From contig NZ_QKNS01000001.1 of NCBI RefSeq assembly GCF_003231285.1, positions 868,001-932,000 on the forward strand: a DNA stretch of 64,000 nucleotides. Direction: 5' to 3'. The DNA comes from Hymenobacter sediminis (GTDB taxonomy: Bacteria; Bacteroidota; Bacteroidia; Cytophagales; Hymenobacteraceae). Below, in pieces: positions 29,915 to 40,276 of this stretch (its first letter is position 1; the number at the start of each line of letters is the position of its first letter). The notes under the pieces were generated by a model. It saw only the letters and a list, made by a program, of their open reading frames with translations. It was not told the DNA's origin and did no database searches. A program made the translations under genes and the position numbers.

Positions 29915-30307
29915 ATGGCACAAAAAAGAAAAGACAAGGCCAAAAAGCGCGTTGTCGTTGTAGAACCCGTAGGTCAAGTACACATCAAGGCCTCGTTCAA
30001 CAACATCATCATCTCTATTACCAACAATAATGGCCAGGTTATTTCCTGGGCTTCGGCTGGTAAGATGGGTTTCCGGGGTTCGAAGAAGAACACCCCCTAT
30101 GCAGCTCAGATGGCTGCTACGGACTGCGGTAAAGTTGCCCACGACCTCGGTCTGCGCAAAGCCGAAGTTTTCGTGAAGGGTCCGGGCGCAGGTCGTGAAT
30201 CGGCTATCCGTACGCTGGGTAACGTGGGTATTGAGGTAACGACCATTAAGGACGTGACGCCGCTGCCCCACAATGGCTGCCGTCCTCCCAAACGTCGTCG
30301 CGTTTGA
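29915..30307 (+). CDS. rpsK: 30S ribosomal protein S11
   Basis: 130 residues from ATG 29915; the open frame extends 16 codons upstream into the attenuator hairpin, but homology starts at [13 protein letters not shown]11 lines the platform near the mRNA exit. Signature: [38 protein letters not shown] and [20 protein letters not shown] with a C-terminal PPKRRRV. Confidence 0.97.
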   Translation: MAQKRKDKAKKRVVVVEPVGQVHIKASFNNIIISITNNNGQVISWASAGKMGFRGSKKNTPYAAQMAATDCGKVAHDLGLRKAEVFVKGPGAGRESAIRTLGNVGIEVTTIKDVTPLPHNGCRPPKRRRV

Positions 30308-30320
30308 TTTAGTGAACAGG

Positions 30321-30398
30321 CCTGCTTTGCAGGTCACCGGTGTCGGATTCCGGTTGCGCCTTTTCACCCCTGCAAGGTGCGCCTCGGGAGTCCGACAC
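30321..30398 (+). promoter_or_regulatory. Structured leader before rpsD
   Basis: CCTGC-TTT-GCAGG (30321-30333) is a small hairpin. Then a 12-bp stem pairs 30340-30351 with 30387-30398 (core GTGTCGGA/TCCGACAC) around an inner CACC/GGTG hairpin. No T tract follows. S4 represses its own mRNA in several bacteria by binding a folded leader; this is a candidate for that role by position only. Confidence 0.45.
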
Positions 30399-30435
30399 AC
30401 GCGGTTCAACCCCCTCAAAACTCAACAAACCTGAA

Positions 30436-31041
30436 ATGGCACGTTATACTGGTCCTAAAACCAAGATTGCCCGTCGCTTTAATGAGCCGATCTTCGGCCC
30501 AAGCAAGGCACTCACCAAAAAAGCATATCCTCCGGGCCAGCATGGCCGCGGTCGTCGTAAGAAGCAGAGCGAGTACGCTGTCCAGTTGATGGAGAAGCAG
30601 AAAGTGAAGTATATGTACGGTGTACTGGAGAAGCAATTCGAGAACCTGTTCCATAAAGCTGCAACTCTGCCCGGTATCACTGGTGACAACCTGCTGGCTT
30701 TGCTGGAGTCGCGCCTTGACAACACGGTGTATCGTTTGGGCATCGCTCCTACGCGTCGTGCTGCTCGTCAGCTGGTTCTGCACAAGCACATTACTGTTAA
30801 CGGAGAGGTAGTAAATATTGCCTCTTATCGTTTGCGTGCTGGTGACGTGGTTGCCGTACGTGAAAAATCAAAGTCGCTGGAGGCTATCACGACGAGCCTG
30901 AGCGCCCGCAACGCCCGTGCATTCTCGTGGCTGGAGTGGGATGGCAAGGAGTTGGTGGGCAAGTTCATCAGCGCCCCCTCGCGTGACCTGATTCCGGAGA
31001 AAATCACGGAGCAGCTCATCGTCGAGTTGTACTCGAAGTAA
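30436..31041 (+). CDS. rpsD: 30S ribosomal protein S4
   Basis: 201 residues from ATG 30436; the frame is open to 30340 but that part is the leader stem. S4 initiates 30S assembly and forms the mRNA entry pore with S3 and S5. Signature: [39 protein letters not shown] and the S4 domain [17 protein letters not shown]. Unlike S3 and S5 it has no RGG tail. A strong terminator follows at once. Confidence 0.98.
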   Translation: MARYTGPKTKIARRFNEPIFGPSKALTKKAYPPGQHGRGRRKKQSEYAVQLMEKQKVKYMYGVLEKQFENLFHKAATLPGITGDNLLALLESRLDNTVYRLGIAPTRRAARQLVLHKHITVNGEVVNIASYRLRAGDVVAVREKSKSLEAITTSLSARNARAFSWLEWDGKELVGKFISAPSRDLIPEKITEQLIVELYSK

Positions 31042-31048
31042 TTCATGG

Positions 31049-31076
31049 AACGGCCCGGCAGTCCGGGCCGTTTCTC
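31049..31076 (+). terminator. Terminator after rpsD
   Basis: AACGGCCCGG-CAGT-CCGGGCCGTT (31049-31072), 10-bp perfect stem followed by TCTC. It separates rpsD from rpoA, which in most bacteria are co-transcribed. Confidence 0.85.
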
Positions 31077-31189
31077 TGCTTCGACTTTTTTCCTTGTTAT
31101 AACTGGAACTGGGTAGCAGGCGGTAAGAAATTAGGCTACATTGGCCGCGTTCTTACTGTCTGCTATTCACTACTTCAAACGCCCCACTT

Positions 31190-32179
31190 ATGTCAATCTT
31201 AGCTTTTCAAATGCCGGAGAAGGTGGTAATGGAGAAATCCGACGACTTCTACGGAACGTTTGAATTCAAACCGCTGGAGAAAGGCTACGGCGTCACGATC
31301 GGCAACGCTCTGCGCCGCATCCTGCTGTCGTCGCTGGAGGGCTATGCCATCACGTCGGTTCGCACCAACAGCGTACTGCACGAGTTCATGACCATTGAAG
31401 GGGTGATTGAGGATATGTCCGAAATCATCCTGAACCTAAAGCAGGTTCGCTTCAAGAAAGTGAGCGATGCCATCGAAGACAAAATCACGGTGCGCATCAA
31501 AGGACAGGACACCTTCTCGGCGGGCGATATCAACAAGTTTACTACTGGCTTCCAGGTATTGAACCCGGATCTGGTAATCTGCAACGTGGACCCCGCTACC
31601 GAACTGGAGTTCGAGTTCACGATTCAGAAAGGCCGTGGCTATGTTCCTGCTGAGGAAAATAAGCCAGCTGATCAAGTGTTTGGTCAGATTGCTATTGATG
31701 CCATCTTCACGCCTATTAAAAACGTGAAGTATAGCATTGAAAATACCCGCGTTGAGCAGAAGACTGACTATGAGAAGCTCCTTATCGAGATTCACACGGA
31801 CGGTTCTATTCACCCGGAGGACGCACTGAAAGGTGCTGCAAACATTCTGATTCAGCACTTCATGCTGTTCTCTGACAGCACCATGACCTTCGAAACGGCT
31901 AAGGCCGAAGAGGAAGAGACGGTAGATGAGGAGACACTGCACATGCGCAAAGTTCTGAAGACTCCGCTGGCGGATATGGACCTGAGCGTGCGTGCCTACA
32001 ACTGCCTCAAAGCTGCTGATATCAAGACCCTCGGTGACTTGGTGCAGCTCGACATGGCTGACATGATGAAATTCCGCAACTTCGGTAAGAAGTCGCTGAC
32101 CGAGCTAGAAAACCTCGTTGAGGAAAAAGGTCTGACCTTCGGGATGGATCTGAGCAAGTTCAAGCTCGACGAAGAATAA
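31190..32179 (+). CDS. rpoA: DNA-directed RNA polymerase subunit alpha
   Basis: 329 residues, normal. The N-terminal assembly domain shows [20 protein letters not shown] and [11 protein letters not shown]; the C-terminal domain (from about residue 255) has [20 protein letters not shown] and [18 protein letters not shown]. It is bounded by terminators on both sides and is probably monocistronic. The upstream 148-nt gap holds only a poor -7 candidate, TACATTGG at 31137-31144. Confidence 0.98.
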   Translation: MSILAFQMPEKVVMEKSDDFYGTFEFKPLEKGYGVTIGNALRRILLSSLEGYAITSVRTNSVLHEFMTIEGVIEDMSEIILNLKQVRFKKVSDAIEDKITVRIKGQDTFSAGDINKFTTGFQVLNPDLVICNVDPATELEFEFTIQKGRGYVPAEENKPADQVFGQIAIDAIFTPIKNVKYSIENTRVEQKTDYEKLLIEIHTDGSIHPEDALKGAANILIQHFMLFSDSTMTFETAKAEEEETVDEETLHMRKVLKTPLADMDLSVRAYNCLKAADIKTLGDLVQLDMADMMKFRNFGKKSLTELENLVEEKGLTFGMDLSKFKLDEE

Positions 32180-32191
32180 GCTTAAAGCGAG

Positions 32192-32254
32192 AAATGTGGT
32201 GGATGTGACTGTAGTTGTGCAAATACACAGCTAGTCACTTTCACCACATTTTTG
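32192..32254 (+). terminator. Long terminator after rpoA, overlapping the rplQ promoter
   Basis: Three stacked stems: AAATGTGGTG (32192-32201) with CACCACATTT (32242-32251), GTGACT (32205-32210) with AGTCAC (32233-32238), TGTG (32216-32219) with CACA (32226-32229), then TTTTTG. Strong intrinsic terminator. Confidence 0.88.
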
Positions 32255-32269
32255 CATTCAGTACCTTTG
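32239..32269 (+). promoter_or_regulatory. Promoter of rplQ
   Basis: -7 box TACCTTTG (32262-32269), exact consensus; -33-like TTTC (32239-32242), spacer 19. The -33 box lies within the 3' arm of the rpoA terminator. The transcript would have an unusually long leader of about 125 nt before rplQ, including a small GTCTG-GTAA-CAGAC hairpin (32335-32348). Confidence 0.75.
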
Positions 32270-32397
32270 CACTCCGTTTTTCACACTTTTTAACACAGTA
32301 AGCCCTGAGGGACAGCGGTTCTAATGTGAAAGCAGTCTGGTAACAGACAGTTTTCCGCCGTGGTCGTTGTTCGCAAGCTTACACATCTTTCTTTTTT

Positions 32398-32976
32398 ATG
32401 CGTCACGGTAAAACCATTAACCACCTCGGCCGGACGGCCTCGCACCGCAACGCCATGCTTTCGAACATGGCTTCGTCGCTGATTCTGCACAAGCGTATCT
32501 CAACGACCGTTGCTAAAGCAAAAGCACTGCGCAAGTTTGTAGAGCCCCTGCTCACCAAGTCGAAAAACGATACCACGCACTCGCGTCGTTTGGTTTTCGC
32601 TGAGTTGGGCAACAAGGAAGCGCTGAAAGAGCTGTTCGGCACGGTATCGAGCAAAGTAGCTAACCGTCCCGGTGGTTACACCCGTATTATCAAGCTGAGC
32701 GACGTACGTCTGGGTGACAACGCTGAGATGTGCATCATCGAGCTGGTTGACTTCAACGAAACCCTGTTGGAAGCTAAGAATGCTGGTGAAGCTAAGGCTG
32801 CTGCTCCGGCTACTCGTCGTTCGCGCAGCAAGAAGAAAGCTGATGCCCCGGCTGGCGAAGCTGTAGCTCCTGCTGCAGTAGTTGAAACCGCTGCTCCTGC
32901 TGACACTGCTACCACTACCGTACAGGAAGGCGAAACGCGCGACGAAGCTAAGGCTGACGAAGAAGCTGCTTCGTAA
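32398..32976 (+). CDS. rplQ: 50S ribosomal protein L17 with acidic/Ala-rich C-terminal tail
   Basis: 192 residues; the L17 core is about 120. The core reads [40 protein letters not shown] and [20 protein letters not shown]. Residues beyond about 135 form an Ala/Lys/Glu-rich tail ([16 protein letters not shown] and further), probably disordered, as seen in other Bacteroidota. L17 lies near the tunnel exit. The gene has its own promoter and terminator here. Confidence 0.97.
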   Translation: MRHGKTINHLGRTASHRNAMLSNMASSLILHKRISTTVAKAKALRKFVEPLLTKSKNDTTHSRRLVFAELGNKEALKELFGTVSSKVANRPGGYTRIIKLSDVRLGDNAEMCIIELVDFNETLLEAKNAGEAKAAAPATRRSRSKKKADAPAGEAVAPAAVVETAAPADTATTTVQEGETRDEAKADEEAAS

Positions 32977-32998
32977 GCTTTAGTCGGTTAGATATTGG

Positions 32999-33036
32999 AA
33001 AAGGGCTGCTCCAGTTGGAGTAGCCCTTTTTTATTT
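32999..33036 (+). terminator. Terminator after rplQ
   Basis: AAAAGGGCTGCTCC (32999-33012) with GGAGTAGCCCTTTT (33017-33030), one G-T wobble, AGTT loop, TTATTT tail. Confidence 0.9.
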
Positions 33037-34655
<1,619 letters not shown>

Positions 34656-34698
34656 AACAGAGTCAGTGCCGCTGGGCATTAATTCTGATGCTTAACCT

Positions 34699-34740
34699 AA
34701 AACGGTGTCGTGGCCTACGGGCGGCGGCACCGTTTTCGTT
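34699..34740 (+). terminator. Terminator after eno
   Basis: AAAACGGTGTCG (34699-34710) pairs with CGGCACCGTTTT (34725-34736) with one T-G wobble; loop 14 nt; T-rich end. Confidence 0.82.
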
Positions 34741-34815
34741 AGTGCTGTTATTAGCCGAAATCATGATATTTGTAAAGCTGCCTGCTTATCAGTACTTCCT
34801 TTTGCCTTCTCTGCC

Positions 34816-35139
34816 ATGAGTTTCTCCAGCGTTTTCGAACGGGTGCCGCGCTTTTTGCGCAGCTTTTACTTTCTGGCCGGCTCGTGCTTTCTAGTCTGGA
34901 TGTTTCTGTTTGATGCCAACGACTTCATGAAACAGTATGATATGTACGCGAAATGGCAGGAGCTGCAGAACGATAAAGAGTATTACCTCCGGGAAATCGA
35001 TAAAGTCAAAAAAGACCGGGCGGAACTGCTCAGTAGCCCCGAACTGCTGGAGAAATTTGCCCGGGAGAAGTATATCATGAAGCGCCCCGGCGAGGATGTA
35101 TTTGTGCTTATACCTCAAGATAAAGAAGCCGAGGACTAA
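34816..35139 (+). CDS. Septum formation initiator family protein (DivIC/FtsB-like)
   Basis: 107 residues from ATG 34816; the frame is open to 34705 but that part overlaps the eno terminator. One membrane segment (about residues 13-32) is followed by a coiled coil (KWQELQNDKEYYLREIDKVK) and a C-terminal EKFAREKYIMKRPGEDVFVL motif typical of DivIC/FtsB. These proteins link FtsQ and FtsL in the divisome. From memory, a position downstream of eno is common in Bacteroidota. Confidence 0.88.
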   Translation: MSFSSVFERVPRFLRSFYFLAGSCFLVWMFLFDANDFMKQYDMYAKWQELQNDKEYYLREIDKVKKDRAELLSSPELLEKFAREKYIMKRPGEDVFVLIPQDKEAED

Positions 35140-35175
35140 ATAAGTAGTGGCTCAGTAGTTGCGTAAGGGTATCTC

Positions 35176-35604
35176 ATGATAAAACGCTTGGGCCTGCTGA
35201 CTGCTTTGCTAAGTTTGCCACTGTGGGCAGCCTCGGCTCAAAATTTGCCCTCGCAAGTGCAGGTAGCCCGTCGGTTTTTGCTGGCGGTTGTGCAAGGCAA
35301 TTGGGAAGCAGCGTATGCTTGGTTGACACCCGAGGCACGACAAGGCCTGACATTGCAGCAGTTCCAGGGGGTAGCCCAGCCATTCAAAGCGAAGGCGGCC
35401 CACTACGGTGAGGTCATCGACTTATACAAGCTTGGCTACCGCCTGCGCGGAGCCGAAACGCCAGAGCCTTTTGTGGCCTTTTCATTTCGTTCCGATACCC
35501 TACGGCGGGTGCCACACTTCCAGCTGGATGTTACGTTCCGGGACTCCACAGCCCGGCAGGTGCAGGGGTTTAGTCTAATACCACTGGTAGGGCCGGCTAA
35601 ATAA
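35176..35604 (+). CDS. Small exported protein, possibly DUF3887/NTF2-like
   Basis: 142 residues. An N-terminal signal peptide (MIKRLGLLTALLSLPLWAAS, cleavage likely after ASA) precedes an alpha+beta domain of about 115 residues. The pattern VQVARRFLLAVVQGNWEAAY and WLTPEARQGLTLQQFQG resembles DUF3887-type NTF2-like domains, in which a helix pair precedes a curved sheet. No catalytic residues are evident. It is 36 nt after the divIC-like gene, maybe co-transcribed. Function unknown. Confidence 0.65.
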   Translation: MIKRLGLLTALLSLPLWAASAQNLPSQVQVARRFLLAVVQGNWEAAYAWLTPEARQGLTLQQFQGVAQPFKAKAAHYGEVIDLYKLGYRLRGAETPEPFVAFSFRSDTLRRVPHFQLDVTFRDSTARQVQGFSLIPLVGPAK

Positions 35605-35628
35605 GGATGAGGTAGGAAAATTTGCGGC

Positions 35629-36837
35629 CTACCCGGGCAGAGAAATCTTACCCATGCTCACGGCCGGTACCCGCTGGTGCCCGGCCCCCAGACTAACTGG
35701 TTGGCCCGCAACAGCCTCGTTGGCCAGCACTGCGAACAGAATAGCCTCCTTGGCATCGGGAAGTACGCCCAGGACATCGGTGGAAGAAAACTGGCAGTGG
35801 GGCAGATGGCGCTTCAGGGCAGCAAGCAGGGTAGGATTATGTGCTCCGCCACCACTGGCATATACCGCCATTCTAGGGGTAGGGCCGAAGGCTTGAACTG
35901 CGGCATGGGCCACTCCGAGGGCGCTGAATTCCGTGAGGGTCGCCAAGACATCTTCTGGCTGCAGACCGGTAGTATTACTCCGTTGCTGGGCTTGCAAGAG
36001 GTAAGAAGCATTGAACAGCTCAGGGCCAGTGGTTTTGGGCAGGGGAGCCTCGAAAAAAGGATGATCCAGGAGTGCCGCCAGTAGGCCGGTGTGCACCTGC
36101 CCGGCGGCGGCAAGCTTGCCATCGGCATCATAAGCTAGGGTAGGGAAGTGGGTGCGCACGGTGGCATCAAGCAGGGTATTGCCGGGGCCCGTATCAGTGC
36201 TGAAAATGGTGTGGGCGTCTTGGCCTGCGCGGGGCAGATAGGTGAAGTTGGCAATGCCACCTAGGTTCAGTAGCAGGCGCTCTTCGTCGGGGCTACTGAG
36301 CAGCAAATAGTCGCCGTAGGCTGCCAGCGGTGCGCCCTCACCTCCGGCTGCAATATGCTTCTGCCGAAAGTCGCTGAGCGTGATGATACCCGTCAGGACG
36401 GCTATGTGGTCAGCATCACCGAGCTGCAGAGTAGCGTTGAACGGAAAGCTGGGGTGCTGGTGCTGATGTTGGGGCGCGTGATACACCGTTTGGCCGTGGC
36501 TGGCTACCAGATCTACTTCCTGGGGGCTCACTTTCCACTGGGTGAGGCAGTCCAAAATGATAGTCGCGTGCAGGCGGCCCAGCCAGGCGTGCAGCAGCGT
36601 CAGGTACTCCAGGCTCACTTGCTCGCGCGCAAAAACCTGCCGAATGCGTTGGCGCACCTCCGAGGGGTAGGGCACGGTAGTAAAATGCTCTAGCTTTAGC
36701 TGCGTCTCAACTCCGTGCCCATGCAGCCGACACAAAGCCACATCTAACCCATCAAGTGAGGTGCCCGACATAAGGCCGATGATGCGGCGACTGGGTTGTT
36801 GGGCAATTCGGAAAAGGTGGACGAGATGTTGATTCAT
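35629..36837 (-). CDS. anmK: Anhydro-N-acetylmuramic acid kinase
   Basis: 402 residues. AnmK opens the 1,6-anhydro ring of anhMurNAc and phosphorylates it in one step during peptidoglycan recycling. The N-terminal GLMSGTSLDGLDVAL is the family signature; ASHGQTVYH, LNLGGIANFTYLP, STDTGPGNTLLDA and ASGGGAHNPTLL follow in the ASKHA-fold order. It is transcribed towards the exported-protein gene (convergent, 24 nt apart). No terminator was found in that short space. Confidence 0.95.
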   Translation of the reverse strand: MNQHLVHLFRIAQQPSRRIIGLMSGTSLDGLDVALCRLHGHGVETQLKLEHFTTVPYPSEVRQRIRQVFAREQVSLEYLTLLHAWLGRLHATIILDCLTQWKVSPQEVDLVASHGQTVYHAPQHQHQHPSFPFNATLQLGDADHIAVLTGIITLSDFRQKHIAAGGEGAPLAAYGDYLLLSSPDEERLLLNLGGIANFTYLPRAGQDAHTIFSTDTGPGNTLLDATVRTHFPTLAYDADGKLAAAGQVHTGLLAALLDHPFFEAPLPKTTGPELFNASYLLQAQQRSNTTGLQPEDVLATLTEFSALGVAHAAVQAFGPTPRMAVYASGGGAHNPTLLAALKRHLPHCQFSSTDVLGVLPDAKEAILFAVLANEAVAGQPVSLGAGHQRVPAVSMGKISLPG

Positions 36838-36960
36838 GCTGAAGTAGACTTTGTGCCGTTTACTACTGGGTTCCCTAAGGAGAAATATTTTTTGTACTTC
36901 CTATTACCAAATCAGGCACAGCAAGAGCTTGTAGGCGTACTCAGCGGCAAAGAAAGCAAA

Positions 36961-36989
36961 AGGGCTCTACCGAAATTCGGTAGAGCCCT
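36961..36989 (-). terminator. Terminator of the hscA-like gene
   Basis: Near-perfect palindrome: AGGGCTCTACCGA (36961-36973) with its complement at 36977-36989; on the minus strand a TTTGCTTTCTTT tract follows, so it acts on the minus-strand gene ending at 37021. Confidence 0.88.
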
Positions 36990-37020
36990 CTCAGTAGAAA
37001 TTCCAGACAGCCGCAGCTGG

Positions 37021-38880
37021 CTATTCAATCTTCTTGCCGGCCATGGCCTGACTGATGCTGATATTCATGACGCGCTCGGCGAAGGGACGAGTCAGCTCTT
37101 CCAGCTCATCTACCGCTTTCAGGATGGTGTCTTTGTCCTGGGTAGTGAGAGCCGTCTTGAGTTGCTCCACGCCAGCAGTGGTCTGGCTGATTTCTTCTTC
37201 GGTGAGGTGCTGACCGTTTTTGGCTACGAAGCGCTCCACCTGATAAAGCATTTGCTCGGCTACGGTGCGGGCTTCAATCACCATGCGAGCCGCTACGTCC
37301 TCGCGAGCGTGGGTAAGCGAGTCCATCAGCATCTGCTCCACTTGGTCGTCGGTGAGGCCGTACTGGGGCTTGATTTCCACGGCCTGGCGGGTGTTCGAGC
37401 GCAGTTCAATGGCCTCTACCTTCAGAATACCGTCGGCATTCAGAATGAAGTTCACATCTACCTTCGGCAAGCCGGCGGGCATGGCCGGAATACCGCGCAG
37501 GTCAAACTCAGCCAGCTTGCGGTTTTCCTTCACTAGGTCCCGCTCGCCTTGGTATACCGAAATTTTTAGGTTTACCTGCCCGTCCACGGAAGTGGTGTAC
37601 TGGCGGCCGGCTTTGGTAGGTATTTTGGAGTTGCGCGGAATAATGGGGTCCATGAGCCCACCTAGTGTTTCAATTCCCAAGGTGAGGGGCGTCACGTCCA
37701 ACAGCAGCACGTCGCGGCGGTTACCACCCAGAATGTCGGCCTGAATAGCGGCGCCCAGAGCTACTACCTCATCGGGGTTAAGGGAGTTGTTCGCGGGCTG
37801 CTGGAAGAATTCTGATACGGCCTCGTACACCAGCGGCACCCGGGTAGAGCCGCCTACCAGCAGCACGGCGTCCAGATCCTGGGGCGTAAGCTTGGCATCG
37901 GCAAGGGCTTGGCGGCAAGAGGTAATGGTACGGGCCACGAGGGGCTGCACCAACTCATTGAATTTGGCTTTGGAAAGAGGTAGGGTAGTACCGCCAAAAT
38001 CAGCCTCAAACGTATCCTGGCTGCTGAGTTGGCGCTTGGCCTGCTCGGCCAGTAAGCGCAGCTCCTGCTGGGCCGAGGGGTTCTGGAATAAAATCGTTGA
38101 AAGCTGGTACTCGCTGGCCCAGTGGTCGTAGATGGCACGGTCCAAGTCGTCGCCACCCAGGTAGGTGTCGCCGTTGGTGCTCAGTACTTCAAAAATGCCC
38201 TGCTGAATGCGCAGAATGCTGACATCGAAGGTGCCGCCGCCCAGGTCGTACACGGCTACGGTTTTTTCTTCGTCGGGCGAGAGGCCGATACCATAGGCCA
38301 GGGCTGCTGCCGTAGGCTCGTTTACAATGCGCAGCACTTCCAGACCCGCCAGACGGCCAGCATCACGAGTAGCCTGGCGTTGGGAGTCATTAAAGTAGGC
38401 GGGCACCGTAATAACGGCCTTGTTGACCGGCGTTTTCAGGGCGTGCTCAGCTCGCAAGCGCAGCTCCTTCAAAATCTCAGCCGACAGTTCAATGGGCGAG
38501 TAAAATTTTTCGCCAACCCGGATTTTGACCAGCCCTTCCGAGTTGTCATCAATTACCTTGTAGCCCAGCTCCTCGGCGTGCTGTCCTAGGTCGTGGTACG
38601 ATTTGCCGAGCAGGCGCTTCACGGAGTAAATGGTGTTCTGGGGCTCGGTGAGCAGATACTGTTTGGCATCGGTGCCCACAATGGGCGCATCGCCGCCCCC
38701 GGGAAAGTGCACCACGGAGGGTACAATGGTGCCGCGGCCCTGGTCGTTGATGGCAAGGGGCTGGCGGCCTTCCGGGTGGATGTAGGCAACCAACGAGTTG
38801 GTGGTACCCAAGTCAATGCCGACGATGATTTCTTCCTGCTGGATGCTGCCAGTGGAGAGGTTAATTGCAACTTTGGCCAT
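37021..38880 (-). CDS. hscA: Hsp70 chaperone, HscA type (Fe-S cluster assembly)
   Basis: 619 residues from ATG at 38880; the frame is open further upstream (to 39165) but homology begins at [12 protein letters not shown]. The ATPase domain carries [28 protein letters not shown] and [15 protein letters not shown]; the substrate domain begins near [14 protein letters not shown]. The length, the N-terminal extension before GIDLGTTN and the lack of the acidic EEVxxK-type DnaK tail fit HscA rather than DnaK; HscA helps transfer clusters from IscU. No isc genes lie nearby, so the function rests on sequence type. A general Hsp70 remains possible. Confidence 0.82.
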   Translation of the reverse strand: MAKVAINLSTGSIQQEEIIVGIDLGTTNSLVAYIHPEGRQPLAINDQGRGTIVPSVVHFPGGGDAPIVGTDAKQYLLTEPQNTIYSVKRLLGKSYHDLGQHAEELGYKVIDDNSEGLVKIRVGEKFYSPIELSAEILKELRLRAEHALKTPVNKAVITVPAYFNDSQRQATRDAGRLAGLEVLRIVNEPTAAALAYGIGLSPDEEKTVAVYDLGGGTFDVSILRIQQGIFEVLSTNGDTYLGGDDLDRAIYDHWASEYQLSTILFQNPSAQQELRLLAEQAKRQLSSQDTFEADFGGTTLPLSKAKFNELVQPLVARTITSCRQALADAKLTPQDLDAVLLVGGSTRVPLVYEAVSEFFQQPANNSLNPDEVVALGAAIQADILGGNRRDVLLLDVTPLTLGIETLGGLMDPIIPRNSKIPTKAGRQYTTSVDGQVNLKISVYQGERDLVKENRKLAEFDLRGIPAMPAGLPKVDVNFILNADGILKVEAIELRSNTRQAVEIKPQYGLTDDQVEQMLMDSLTHAREDVAARMVIEARTVAEQMLYQVERFVAKNGQHLTEEEISQTTAGVEQLKTALTTQDKDTILKAVDELEELTRPFAERVMNISISQAMAGKKIE

Positions 38881-38890
38881 AAGCAACAAA

Positions 38891-38906
38891 GCGCGCCGCG
38901 GCGCGC
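38891..38906. repeat. 16-bp GC-only palindrome in the hscA leader
   Basis: GCGCGCCGCGGCGCGC is perfectly self-complementary and begins 11 nt before the hscA ATG (minus strand). On RNA it could fold and block the start; on DNA it could bind a dimeric regulator. It is not the CIRCE element of heat-shock genes. Confidence 0.5.
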
Positions 38907-38966
38907 CGGAGAAGTACGAAAACGTAGGGGAGAGGCATCTATAACCAACCTGCGCCCCGAATGGCA

Positions 38967-38974
38967 CAAAAGTA
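38967..38974 (-). promoter_or_regulatory. Probable -7 box of hscA
   Basis: On the minus strand TACTTTTG (38974 to 38967) matches TAnnTTTG. A CTTT/TTTC run about 16-17 nt upstream could be the -33 box. The leader would be about 80 nt and includes the GC palindrome. Confidence 0.5.
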
Positions 38975-39159
38975 CGGAACAAATGTGCGAGAAAGCAGGC
39001 TGCCGGAAGTTCAGAAGCTACCCGGCTAGGGCAGAGTCCGCTATGCACGGCTGGTATGGCTTTGACGATAGTCAGGGGGTAGGAAAAGCCGGCACCGGGC
39101 GCGTTAATTTGTATGTAGCAGCGTAAATGCCGATTTTCGGCGGTCATAACCCCGATCTT

Positions 39160-40041
39160 ATGCACCCACGCGCTACGTTTCCTTTCCTGGCTGCTTCTGT
39201 GGCCCGTAGTTTCTGGTGGCGGTGGGCACTGCCGGTTTTGGTTGGTGTGCTTAGCGCGGGCTGCAGTCAGTCGTCGGTGGCCGATGTAGCGGCTTCTCCG
39301 CTGCGGCCTGCTACCGCCGCGCCTACCCCCGCTGCAGCGGTCAAGGCTGCCGCCATACCAGATTCACTGCGCCTGACGCCGGTGCCACCACTGGCCGGCG
39401 TGCCCGATTCGCTCCATGAGGCCGTGCGGGTGCTGCACAGTCGGCTGGGGGCTGAAGCGGCGGGGCTGCGGCTAGACGTGCTGGAGCGGGCCTGCGTGGG
39501 ATACCTGAACCTGCGCCGGGTGGGCAAAGTGCAGCAAGTGGGACGGCTGGCCGTAGCCGACATGGATTTGCCTTCCTCGGAGCCGCGCTTTTGGGTGATT
39601 GATCTGACCAATGGGCGCGTGTTGCACCAGAGCCACGTTGCGCACGGGCGGGGCTCGGGGAAGCTGCGGGCCCAGCGCTTTTCCAACGTCATGAAGTCTG
39701 CCTGTACTGCTTTGGGGTTCTACCGCACGCAGGACACCTACCAGGGCAAACATGGCCTTTCGCGCCGCTTACGGGGCCTCGATGCCGGCCAGAATGATAA
39801 CGCCCTGCGCCGCTACGTGGTGTTGCACGCCGCAGATTACGTGAGCAAGCAGCACCTTGAAAAGCACGGACAGGCTGGCTACAGTCGGGGCTGCCCCGCC
39901 CTACCCCCCGATCAGTACCGAGCCATCATTAAAGCGGTAGGAGAGGGTGGCTGCTTGTATCTGAGTGGACCCGGGGCGGAATCAAAGTGGCTGGAAGGCG
40001 CAGTGGCTGCCAAGCAGCTGCAACTGCGAGGGTGGCAGTAA
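39160..40041 (+). CDS. L,D-transpeptidase catalytic-domain lipoprotein (YkuD_2-like), copy 1
   Basis: 293 residues from ATG 39160 (an in-frame ATG at 39127 is also possible). A signal peptide ends in a lipobox (LSAGC), so the protein is probably lipid-anchored. After an Ala/Pro-rich linker the C-terminal domain has [22 protein letters not shown], a conserved [10 protein letters not shown] histidine and SRGCPALPP with the putative catalytic cysteine, the pattern of the murein L,D-transpeptidase family (PF13645 type). It may crosslink peptidoglycan or tether proteins. A homologue follows in tandem 235 nt downstream. Confidence 0.82.
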   Translation: MHPRATFPFLAASVARSFWWRWALPVLVGVLSAGCSQSSVADVAASPLRPATAAPTPAAAVKAAAIPDSLRLTPVPPLAGVPDSLHEAVRVLHSRLGAEAAGLRLDVLERACVGYLNLRRVGKVQQVGRLAVADMDLPSSEPRFWVIDLTNGRVLHQSHVAHGRGSGKLRAQRFSNVMKSACTALGFYRTQDTYQGKHGLSRRLRGLDAGQNDNALRRYVVLHAADYVSKQHLEKHGQAGYSRGCPALPPDQYRAIIKAVGEGGCLYLSGPGAESKWLEGAVAAKQLQLRGWQ

Positions 40042-40276
40042 GGATTGCCTTTCCCTTCCTACCTCGTCGGCCCGGTCAAGCCGAAAAGGTGTTGGAGAGG
40101 AAAGCCGGTTTGGCTGGCTAAGGAATCAATATGGAAAGAGCTATGTTATAAGCTCAATGAAGCAAGTGAGAGTCCGGAAGCATCCAGGTTTCGCTTGCTC
40201 CCGTATAGAATTTCTATCTGAATGAGCGTATCTTACTTAGGTGCCTCATCCTGCAACCAACACTGAATTCGGCCCG

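Noticed and set aside
32335..32348. GTCTG-GTAA-CAGAC hairpin in the rplQ leader as a terminator
   Set aside because: Only 5 bp with a short T run (TTTT) one base on; too weak to call a terminator.
36796..37536. 246-codon plus-strand open frame opposite anmK and hscA
   Set aside because: Covers the hscA terminator and antisense hscA; no protein family features.
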